From Chloroflexota bacterium (GTDB lineage Bacteria; Chloroflexota; Anaerolineae; DTLA01), in contig JADBJK010000074.1 of assembly GCA_014874485.1 (NCBI GenBank), positions 62,001 through 126,000 on the forward strand: a stretch of DNA of 64,000 nt, in the 5' to 3' direction. The position numbers and the translations under genes are program-made. Shown in pieces: positions 24,432-32,323 of this stretch (positions within the stretch are counted from its first letter, which is position 1; every line of letters begins with the position of its first letter). Below the pieces are notes generated by a model, which did no database searches, was not told the origin of the DNA, and saw only the letters and a program-made list of their open reading frames with translations.

Positions 24432-27400
24432 ATGAAATCGTGGCGCAAGGTAACGTTCGCGATCCTCATCACCCTGACGGCGCTGGTCGCCGTGTCCTGT
24501 GGCCCCAAGGAACCCCCTGCCGTCCCCAAGGTCGTGCGGCAGACCCCCCTTCCCTCCGAAGAATTGACGGTCCAGTCGCCGCTGGTCGTGGAGTTCAACC
24601 AGCCCATGGACCCCAAGTCGCTGGAAGGGCAGGTGCGCATTGAGCCTGCCGTCCCAGGGCGGTGGGCGGTGGAGGGCCGTCGGCTCGTGTTCCAGCCCGC
24701 CGCGCCGCTTCAGCCTGCCACCGTGTACCGCGTGGTGCTCGGCAAGGGCATGAAGTCCAGCGCGGGCCTGACCCTGGCCGATGAGGTTGTCCTGCGCTTC
24801 CAGACGGTGGGCAATCTGCGCGTCTCCCAGACCCAGCCCGCCGACGGCGCGACCGAGGTGGAGCGGGACATCGCCATCACCGTCATCTTCAACCGGCCGG
24901 TGGTGCCGCTCACCGACCTGAAGCGCGCTGCGGATTTGCCCCAGCCGCTGCGCCTGGATCCGCCGGTGGCCGGCACAGGCGAGTGGCTCAACACGTCCAT
25001 CTACATCTTCCGCCCTGCCGAGGGCCTGGCAGGCTCCACCACCTACCGCGCTACGGTGCCCGCCGGGTTGCAGGACACCACCGGCAGCGTGCTGGCCGAG
25101 GACTACTCGTGGACGTTCACGACGGAATCGCCCAAAATCACCGGCACCGAGCCCCAGGGGATGAAGGTTGCGCCGACGGCCCAGGTCATCGTCGCGTTCA
25201 ATCAGCCCATGGACACCGCTTCGGTTGAGGCGGGGTTCTCCTTGCGCGAAAGTGAGACGGGGAGCACAGTCGCCGGCTCGTTCTCGTGGCAGGGGAGCAC
25301 GCTGTACTTCACGCCGAGCGCGCCCTTGCGCATGGGGATGGGATATGTCGCGTCGGTGGCGGCGGGGGTGCGGTCGGCCACCGGCGGCACGCTTGCAGCG
25401 GGGGAGGAGTGGCAATTCGGCGTCGTCCCCAGGCCCCGCGTCCTGCGCACATCCCTGGACAAGGACCCGACTTCCGTTTCGCCCTATGACTGGGTGCAAA
25501 TCTGGTTTGCCGGCCCCATGCTCCTGGACACCATCACGCCCACCTTGCGCGTGGAACCCGAGGGCACCGCGTGGGAGGCGTACTGGAACGAATACGAGGA
25601 CTCGCTGCAACTCTCCGTGCGGCTCCAGCCGGACACGAACTACCGCATCATCATTCCGGCGACGGCAGCGGACCCCTATGGTAACACCCTGGGCCGAGAT
25701 TACGTCCTGGCGTTCCACACGCGCGATTTGGACCCCAGCGTGTACTTTGTGGGCCGCTGGGGCGACGCGACGGTGTTCAACGCCTACAACGAGGTGAAGA
25801 TTCCCATCGCCTACCGCAACATCGGGCGCATCGGCCTGCGCCTGTACGCCCTGTCGCTGGACGAGTTCGTGCGCCTGAACGGTAACGACTGGGAGTACCG
25901 AAGCAAGTTTGCCCCCCGCAGCGACAGCCTGCTGCGGGCGTGGGAGACGGTGGTGAGCGCCCCCCGCAACAAGACCCAGACGCTGGACGTGCCCATCACC
26001 GCCGACGCCACCCGCCCGCTCCCGCCGGGGGTGTACTACCTGGTGCTCTCCTCGCCGGACATCCAGGACAAAGCCTACGCCCAGCGGGGGATGCCCCTGA
26101 TAGTAACCCGGACCAACCTGGTGCTGAAGCACGGCCCCAAAGACCTCTTGGTGTGGGCCACCGACCTCATGAGCGGCCAGCCGCTGGAATCGGTCCCGCT
26201 CAAGGTCTATGACGGCAGCGGCCAGATGGTCATGGAGGGGCTCACGAGTGCCGAGGGCGTGTGGCGCGGCCAGTTCGCCAAGCCGCGCGACGTCTGGTCC
26301 CCGCTCATCGTCGTGGGTGGCTCGGGCGAGACGCTGGCCGTGGCGGCGAGCACCTGGTCGGCGGGGATTGACCCCTGGGAGTTCGCGCTCCCCAGCGAGT
26401 CGTGGCTCACGCCCTACGTGGGCTACTTCTACACGGACAGGCCCATCTACCGCCCCGGCCAGACGGTGTACTTCAAGGGCATCATCCGCGCCGACGATGA
26501 CGCCCACTACTCGCTGCCCGACATCGGCCCGCTGCGGGTTACAGTCTCCGACCCGCTGGGCCAGCAGTTCTACAGCCAGACGCTCCAGGTTAGCGACCTG
26601 GGCACTGTCTACGGCAGCCTGACGCTGGACGAGAACGCGCCCACGGGCACGTACTGGCTCAACGCCGTGCCCGCCAGCGCAGCGGGTGCATCCCCCGACG
26701 GGTACAAGGGGGCCCCGCCGTCCTTCGGGACGACGTTCCAGGTGGCCGAGTACCGCAAGCCGGAGTACGAGATTTCCGTCGCCGCCAACCAGCCCGAGTA
26801 CATCCAGGGCGACCGCATAGAGGTCAGCGTGCTGGCGAAGTACTACTTTGGCGCGCCCGTGGCGAACGCAAAGGTGCGCTGGAATGTCATGGCCCAGCCG
26901 TACTTCTTCCAGTGGCAGGGCCAGGGATGGTATGACTTCCACGACTGGGACTACTGGACGCCGGAGGACACCGGCTCGCAGGTGGTCGCCAGCGGCGAAG
27001 GGACGACCGACGCCGAAGGCCGATTCTCCTTCACCGTGCCCGCGGACCTGGCCAAGTTCACCATGAGCCAGACCTTCTCCATTGAGGCCACCGTTACGGA
27101 CGTGAACGGCCAGGAGGTCAGCGGGCGGACGGCGGTGCCCGTGCACAAGGGCGAGTTCTACATCGGCCTGTCGCCCAAGTCCTACGTGGGCACCGCAGGC
27201 AAGCCCGTGGAGGTCTCGGCGCTCACTGTGAACTCCAAGAGCCAACCCGCCCCGAACGTGCCGCTGACCGTCATCTTCTCGCTGCGCGACTGGTACACCG
27301 TGCAGGAGAAGGGGGCCGACGGTGGGTTCTACTGGACGACGCGCTTCACCGACACGCCGGTGTTCACACAGACCCTCACCACCGACGGCGAGGGCAAGGC

Positions 27401-30287
27401 TCTGGCGTCGTTCGTCCCGCCCGAAGGCGGCAGTTACCGCGTGCTGGCCCTGGGGCGCGACGCGCGGGGCAACGAAGTCCGCAGCGCCACGTACCTGTGG
27501 GTCTCCGGCGGGACGAACGAGTACGTCTCCTGGCGCATAGAGAACAACAACCGCATGGAACTCATCGCCGACAAGAAGAGTTACGCGCCCGGCGAGACGG
27601 CCCATATCCTCATCCCCAGCCCGTTCCAGGGGCCGGTGGTGGCGCTGCTCACCGTGGAGCGGGCCGGCATCCTGTCCCACCGCGTGCTGACGCTGCAGAG
27701 CAACAGCGAGCAGGTGGACATTCCCATCACCGAGGACCTGATTCCCAATGCCTACGTGTCGGTCGTGCTGGTGAAGGGCAAGGGCGCGACCGAACCCTTC
27801 GCGTCGTTCCGGGTGGGCTACGTGGCGCTGCAGGTCTCGGCAGCGGAGAAGCAGCTCACCATCCGCGTTACGCCCGACCGCGCCGGCACCTACGGCCCGC
27901 GCGAGGCGGCCCAGTTCACCGTGGAGACGCTGGACGCTGCCGGGAACGGCGTGCCCGCCGAGGTGTCGCTGGCCCTGGTGGACGCTTCGGTGCTGGCCCT
28001 GGCGCAGCGCCCAGGCCCGGACATCATGGACTTCTTCTACCGCAAGCGCGGGCTCGGCGTCCGGACGGCCGCGAGTTTGACCCTCGCCATCGCCGAGCGG
28101 GAGGCGGAACCGCCCACGGAGGGCAAAGGTGGCGGCGGCGCGGAAGGCGCGTTGACGGCGCGCACCTACTTCCCCGATACCGCCTTCTGGGAGCCTGCGC
28201 TGCGCACCGACTCGCAGGGCAGGGCCACGGTTACCGTTGACTTGCCCGACTCGCTGACCACGTGGCGCATGATCGCCGACGGCGCGACGGCGAACACGCA
28301 GGTCGGCTCGTCCACGTCCGACATCGTGGTAACGAAGCCCCTGCTGGTGCGCGTGGTTGCGCCGCGCTTCTTCGTCATCGGCGACAAGCCCGAACTGGCC
28401 GCCATCGTCCACAACAACACGGACCAGAACATCCAGGTGCAGGTGCAGATGGACGTTCGCGGCGAGCAGTCGGGCTTTGGCCGCTCGGAGACCGTGGAAG
28501 TGCCCGCGAAGGGGCTGCAGAAACTCACGTGGAGCGGCACGGTTGGCGCGGGCGAGCAGGTAACGGTGTCCGTTCGCGCGGCGGGCGGTGGGCTGGAGGA
28601 TGCCATCGCCCTGACGCTGCCGGTCTATCACTTCACGACGCCGGAGGTCGTGGCCACGGCGGGCGAAGTCCCCGCGGGCGAGCAGCGGGTGGAAATCGTG
28701 CCGCTGCCCGACGTGTACGAGCCAACCCAGGGCGACCTGACCGTGCGGGTGGATCCGTCGCTGGTCGCCGGCATGAAGGAGGCGCTGGGCTACCTGGAGC
28801 ACTTCCCCTACGAGTGCGCCGAGCAGACGGTGAGCCGCTTCCTGCCTAACGTGGCGGCGTGGCGGGCCTACCAGCGGCTCGGCGTCCGCAATGCGGAGTT
28901 GGAGGCCAAACTGCCCGACCTGGTGGCCGTGGGCCTGCAGAAACTGTACGCCGCGCAGAACATGGACGGCGGATGGGGTTGGTGGTACACCGAGGAGAGC
29001 CACCCGTACATCACTGCCTACGTCCTGCTGGGGCTGAACGAGGCCCGGCGCGCAGGGTTCGGCGTGGACGCATCGGTCGTAGAACGGGGGACGCGCTTCC
29101 TGAAGTCCAAACTGGACGTGTCGGGCGTCAAGGACGGCACGGCGGCGAACCAGCAGGCGTTCATGCTCTACGTGCTGGGCGAACTGGGCGAGGGGGACAC
29201 GGCCCGCTGCGTCGCCCTGTTTGAGAAGCGCCACCTGCTGAGCCAGTACGGCAAGGCGTTCCTGGCGACGGCCCTGCAGGCTGCGGGCGACGCCCACGCG
29301 GGCCAGGTGCGGACGCTGGTCGCCGAACTCGCCGGCCAGGCGATTCTCAGCGCCACGGGCGCGCACTGGGAGGAAACGGAGGCCGACCGCTACCTGATGA
29401 ACACCGACGTGCGGAGCACGGCCATCGTCCTGCGGGCGCTGGTGCGCCTCGTGCCCGACAACGCCCTGCTGCCCAACGCCGTCCGCTGGCTCATGGCCGC
29501 GCGGCAGGATGGCCGCTGGGCCACCACGCAGGAGAACGCCTGGGCACTGATGGCCCTGACCGACTACGCCGCCATGACCGGCGAACTGGAGGGCGAGTAC
29601 CGCTACCAGGTGGGCCTCAACGGCAAGCGCATCCTGGCGGGCGACGTGCGGCCGGAGAACGTGGACACGCCGCAGGTGGTTCACATCCCGCTCAAGAACC
29701 TGCTGAAGGACGTGGGCAACCGCATCATCCTGGAGCGGTCGCCGCTGGTGAGCGGCCAGACCGAGAAAGGCGCGCTGTACTACTCGGCGGCGCTGAAGTA
29801 CTACCTGCCGGTGGAGCAGGTCAGCCCGCTGAATCGCGGGGTCATCGTCATGCGAGCGTACACGCTGGCCGACGACCCGAACCGAGAGGTCGCCGAGGCC
29901 AAGGTAGGCGACATCATCCGCGTGAAACTCACGGTCATCGCGCCGAGCGCGCTCCACTACCTGGTGGTGGAAGACCCGATTCCGGCGGGCACCGAGGCCG
30001 TGGATACCAGCCTGCGGACGACCAGCCAACTGTTGGAGCCGCCGCAGTTCCGGCGGGCGGGCGAGAATGACGTGTGGGGCTGGTGGGTCTTCTCGCACAC
30101 CGAAATCCGCGACGAGAAGGTGGCGCTGTTCGCGCGGACGGTGCCCGCGGGCACCTACGAGTACACGTACCTGCTGCGGGCCAGCGTGCCGGGCCAGTTC
30201 CTGGTGATGCCGGCGGTGGCCTACGAGATGTACTTCCCGGAGACGTTCGGGCGCAGCGCGGGCGCGCAGTTCGCCGTAACGCCGTGA
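24432..30287 (+). CDS. Alpha-2-macroglobulin family lipoprotein
   Basis: A 1951-residue surface protein. The signal peptide ends in a lipobox (LVAVSC, Cys23). Residues about 35-450 are four SbsA-type Ig-like domains, each with an 'xVxFNQPM' strand (VEFNQPMDPKSLE, VIFNRPVVPL, VAFNQPMDTAS, IWFAGPMLLDT). Then come MG domains (YTDRPIYRPGQTVYFKGIIR, the MG2 hallmark, near 680), the A2M core (PDSLTTWRMIADGAT, near 1275), and the thioester ECAEQT with Cys1462 and Gln1465. The thioester-domain helices follow (GGWGWWYTEESHPYITAYVL), then the C-terminal MG10-like domain. Bacterial A2Ms trap and covalently hold attacking proteases. The usual partner PBP1C is not adjacent. ATG chosen by CAGGAGG and the lipobox. 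Confidence 0.95.
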   Translation: MKSWRKVTFAILITLTALVAVSCGPKEPPAVPKVVRQTPLPSEELTVQSPLVVEFNQPMDPKSLEGQVRIEPAVPGRWAVEGRRLVFQPAAPLQPATVYRVVLGKGMKSSAGLTLADEVVLRFQTVGNLRVSQTQPADGATEVERDIAITVIFNRPVVPLTDLKRAADLPQPLRLDPPVAGTGEWLNTSIYIFRPAEGLAGSTTYRATVPAGLQDTTGSVLAEDYSWTFTTESPKITGTEPQGMKVAPTAQVIVAFNQPMDTASVEAGFSLRESETGSTVAGSFSWQGSTLYFTPSAPLRMGMGYVASVAAGVRSATGGTLAAGEEWQFGVVPRPRVLRTSLDKDPTSVSPYDWVQIWFAGPMLLDTITPTLRVEPEGTAWEAYWNEYEDSLQLSVRLQPDTNYRIIIPATAADPYGNTLGRDYVLAFHTRDLDPSVYFVGRWGDATVFNAYNEVKIPIAYRNIGRIGLRLYALSLDEFVRLNGNDWEYRSKFAPRSDSLLRAWETVVSAPRNKTQTLDVPITADATRPLPPGVYYLVLSSPDIQDKAYAQRGMPLIVTRTNLVLKHGPKDLLVWATDLMSGQPLESVPLKVYDGSGQMVMEGLTSAEGVWRGQFAKPRDVWSPLIVVGGSGETLAVAASTWSAGIDPWEFALPSESWLTPYVGYFYTDRPIYRPGQTVYFKGIIRADDDAHYSLPDIGPLRVTVSDPLGQQFYSQTLQVSDLGTVYGSLTLDENAPTGTYWLNAVPASAAGASPDGYKGAPPSFGTTFQVAEYRKPEYEISVAANQPEYIQGDRIEVSVLAKYYFGAPVANAKVRWNVMAQPYFFQWQGQGWYDFHDWDYWTPEDTGSQVVASGEGTTDAEGRFSFTVPADLAKFTMSQTFSIEATVTDVNGQEVSGRTAVPVHKGEFYIGLSPKSYVGTAGKPVEVSALTVNSKSQPAPNVPLTVIFSLRDWYTVQEKGADGGFYWTTRFTDTPVFTQTLTTDGEGKALASFVPPEGGSYRVLALGRDARGNEVRSATYLWVSGGTNEYVSWRIENNNRMELIADKKSYAPGETAHILIPSPFQGPVVALLTVERAGILSHRVLTLQSNSEQVDIPITEDLIPNAYVSVVLVKGKGATEPFASFRVGYVALQVSAAEKQLTIRVTPDRAGTYGPREAAQFTVETLDAAGNGVPAEVSLALVDASVLALAQRPGPDIMDFFYRKRGLGVRTAASLTLAIAEREAEPPTEGKGGGGAEGALTARTYFPDTAFWEPALRTDSQGRATVTVDLPDSLTTWRMIADGATANTQVGSSTSDIVVTKPLLVRVVAPRFFVIGDKPELAAIVHNNTDQNIQVQVQMDVRGEQSGFGRSETVEVPAKGLQKLTWSGTVGAGEQVTVSVRAAGGGLEDAIALTLPVYHFTTPEVVATAGEVPAGEQRVEIVPLPDVYEPTQGDLTVRVDPSLVAGMKEALGYLEHFPYECAEQTVSRFLPNVAAWRAYQRLGVRNAELEAKLPDLVAVGLQKLYAAQNMDGGWGWWYTEESHPYITAYVLLGLNEARRAGFGVDASVVERGTRFLKSKLDVSGVKDGTAANQQAFMLYVLGELGEGDTARCVALFEKRHLLSQYGKAFLATALQAAGDAHAGQVRTLVAELAGQAILSATGAHWEETEADRYLMNTDVRSTAIVLRALVRLVPDNALLPNAVRWLMAARQDGRWATTQENAWALMALTDYAAMTGELEGEYRYQVGLNGKRILAGDVRPENVDTPQVVHIPLKNLLKDVGNRIILERSPLVSGQTEKGALYYSAALKYYLPVEQVSPLNRGVIVMRAYTLADDPNREVAEAKVGDIIRVKLTVIAPSALHYLVVEDPIPAGTEAVDTSLRTTSQLLEPPQFRRAGENDVWGWWVFSHTEIRDEKVALFARTVPAGTYEYTYLLRASVPGQFLVMPAVAYEMYFPETFGRSAGAQFAVTP

Positions 30288-30302
30288 TGGCGCGCGGGCA
30301 CG

Positions 30303-30784
30303 CTGTCATTGCGAGCGAAGCGAAGCAATCCGGTCGGCCCACGTGCGACGCACCTCCGAGGTGCGTCGCACGTGCCTTCTCACATCATTGCCAGCGAAGC
30401 GTCTCGGTCGGCGAGATTCTTCGGCGCTCCGCGCCTCAGAACGACCGTTTGCGGGGATTGCTTCGGGCGCTGCGCGCCCTCGCAATGACAACCCTTTTGC
30501 TGTCATGCTGAGCGAAGCGAAGCATCTCGGTTGGCGAGATTCTTCGGCGCTCCGCGCCTCAGAATGACAGTTTGCGGGGATTGCTTCGGGGCTTTGCCCC
30601 TCGCAATGACATCCCATTTGTCATTGCGAGCGAAGCAATCCGGTCGGCCCACGTGCGACGCACCTCCGAGGTGCGTCGCACGTGCGTGAGCGAAGCATCT
30701 CGGTTGGCGAGATTCTTCGGCGCTCCGCGCCTCAGAATGACAATGGTAAACATGCAGGGGCGACTCGCCGAGTCGCCCCTGCAT
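30303..30784. repeat. Large composite repeat block at a convergent junction
   Basis: No gene is present in about 600 bases. The block holds several CATTGCGAGCGAAGC... and GCGAGATTCTTCGGCGCTCC units, two 35-bp palindromes with CACGTGCGACGCACCT arms (30340-30374 and 30650-30684), and a different perfect palindrome at 30752-30784 with 16-bp arms (ATGCAGGGGCGACTCG). Confidence 0.9.
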
Positions 30785-30788
30785 TTGA

Positions 30789-30953
30789 CTATTCGCGTAG
30801 ATTCGTGTGATTCGCGGACCCCGCCGCCCCATTCGCGGTCGGGGTTTTCACGTGCGACGGGCGGTCCCCCGGATCGCCCCTGCCATTTGCCTATTCGCGT
30901 AGATTCGTGTGATTCGCGGACCCCGCCGCCCCATTCGCGGTCGGGGTTTTCAC
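30789..30953. repeat. Two identical 63-bp direct repeats, the second inside the acetyltransferase gene end
   Basis: Bases 30789-30851 and 30891-30953 are identical (beginning CTATTCGCGTAGATTCGTGT), 102 bases apart. The second copy supplies the last twenty or so codons and the stop codon of the acetyltransferase gene. Confidence 0.92.
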
Positions 30954-31511
30954 CGCCTGCGCCTGGCGGCGACGCTTGTCGCACTCCCACTCGTACCGCG
31001 TCAGGTCCACCCGCAGGAACTCGCGGTTGTACAGCAGGCAGCAGATGCGAAACCCTGCCGCGATGAGCGTGCGCTTGGCGCGCTCGTTCGTCAGTTCCAC
31101 CAGCCCGAACAGCGAGTCTATGCTGGTCGTCTCAAACACCAGGTCTATGAACGCGCGGGTCGCGGCGGTCCCGTAGCCCTTGCCCCACGACGACCGGTCG
31201 CCGATCTTGATGCCGTACTCGGCCTCGCGGAAGTCCGGGTCAATGTACGCCACGCACAGGCCGATCAGTTTGCCCGTCTCCTTGACGACGATGCCCGCGG
31301 CGATGCGCCTGGGGTTCGGGCGGACGTACTTCTCCACGAAGAAGCGGCGGAACTCCTCGGGGTCGCGCGGGCCCAACGGCGCCCCGCTCAACCCCTGCAC
31401 GATGGGGTCCCGCCACCAGGCGTAGGCGATGTCCGCATCCTCTTCGGTGAGGGGGCGCAGATAGACGGGCGATTCCTCCTCGCCCTGCGCGCGCTTGGCC
31501 TCACTCGTCAC
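30891..31511 (-). CDS. GNAT-family N-acetyltransferase (RimJ/RimL-like)
   Basis: A 206-residue GNAT protein: PVYLRPLTEEDADIAYAWWRD at the start, GIKIGDRSSWGKGYGTAATR with the acetyl-CoA loop, and LFGLVELTNERAKRTLIAAGF, as in enzymes acetylating ribosomal-protein N-termini or small molecules. The substrate is unknown. GTG start, overlapping the coaX stop by 11 bases, so it is last in the operon. The C-terminal tail (TPTANGAAGSANHTNLRE) is not part of the fold: it is encoded by a 63-bp repeat whose sister copy lies 102 bases away, suggesting the original stop was replaced by repeat insertion. Confidence 0.85.
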   Translation of the reverse strand: MTSEAKRAQGEEESPVYLRPLTEEDADIAYAWWRDPIVQGLSGAPLGPRDPEEFRRFFVEKYVRPNPRRIAAGIVVKETGKLIGLCVAYIDPDFREAEYGIKIGDRSSWGKGYGTAATRAFIDLVFETTSIDSLFGLVELTNERAKRTLIAAGFRICCLLYNREFLRVDLTRYEWECDKRRRQAQAVKTPTANGAAGSANHTNLRE

Positions 31512-32292
31512 CGGTTTTCCCCTCGGGTGGCATGTTCCGCTCGCTCAGCAGGCGGACCCCGTCCAGCGTGAGCCACGGGTCCACGGCGTCCACGCACTTG
31601 AGCAGCGGAGCCAGCACCTGCACCAGGCCGCCGGTGGCCACCACCTTGGCCTGGCCTCCCAGTTCGTGCCGAATGCGCGCGACCAGCCCCTCCACCAGGC
31701 CCACGTAGCCGAAGATCAGGCCGGACTGCATGGAGTGCACGGTGTTCTTGCCGATGGCGGCGGGCGGCGGCGCCAGGTTGATACGCGGCAGTTGGGCCGT
31801 GCGCCCGGCCAGGGTGTCGGCGGCAGGCCCCAGCCCCAGCGCGATGGCCACGCCCAGGAAGTCGCCGTTGTCCGCCACGGCGCTCAGCGTCGTCGCCGTG
31901 CCGAAGTCAATGGCGATGCAGGCCGAGCGGAAGCGATGGTACGCGGCCACCGCATCGCAGAGCAGGTCCGCGCCCAGTTCGGCCGGGTTGTCAATCCGAA
32001 TGCGCATGCCGGTCTTGATGCCCGGCCCGATGATGAGGGGCGCGAACCCGAAGTAGTGTTCGCACAACTCCGCCAGCGCGCCCGTAACCGGCGGGACTAC
32101 ACTGGAAATCGTTACCCGCCGCACGTCGCGGAACGAGTACCCGCGGTCGTTCAGGAGCGCCTTCCACAGCATGGCGTATTCGTCGGGCATCATGTCGTGC
32201 TCGGTGCGCACCCGCCACCGCGCGACCCATTCGCCGCCCTTGTACAGCCCGCCGACGGTGTTCGTGTTGCCCACGTTCACGCACAGAAGCAT
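31501..32292 (-). CDS. coaX: Type III pantothenate kinase
   Basis: First step of CoA synthesis, phosphorylating pantothenate; the CoaX type needs a monovalent cation and resists feedback by CoA. It has 263 residues. ASKHA-fold motifs: CVNVGNTNTVGGLY (phosphate 1), SSVVPPVTGAL, GPGIKTGMRI, DNPAELGADLLCDAVAAY (dimer/substrate site with catalytic Asp) and IDFGTATTLSAV (phosphate 2). The ATG is supported by GAGGAGGAG 6-14 bases upstream; a TTG 15 bases earlier would overlap that site. It lies 31 bases after the galactosidase gene in a five-gene minus-strand run. Confidence 0.95.
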   Translation of the reverse strand: MLLCVNVGNTNTVGGLYKGGEWVARWRVRTEHDMMPDEYAMLWKALLNDRGYSFRDVRRVTISSVVPPVTGALAELCEHYFGFAPLIIGPGIKTGMRIRIDNPAELGADLLCDAVAAYHRFRSACIAIDFGTATTLSAVADNGDFLGVAIALGLGPAADTLAGRTAQLPRINLAPPPAAIGKNTVHSMQSGLIFGYVGLVEGLVARIRHELGGQAKVVATGGLVQVLAPLLKCVDAVDPWLTLDGVRLLSERNMPPEGKTGDE

Positions 32293-32323
32293 CGGTCTCC
32301 TCCTCAAACCTGGGATGATGGCG

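Noticed and set aside
24417-30098. Very long minus-strand open frame opposite the alpha-2-macroglobulin gene
   Set aside because: Low-complexity Arg/His/Gly/Val-rich composition typical of an antisense shadow in GC-rich DNA; the plus strand has clear domains and a lipobox.
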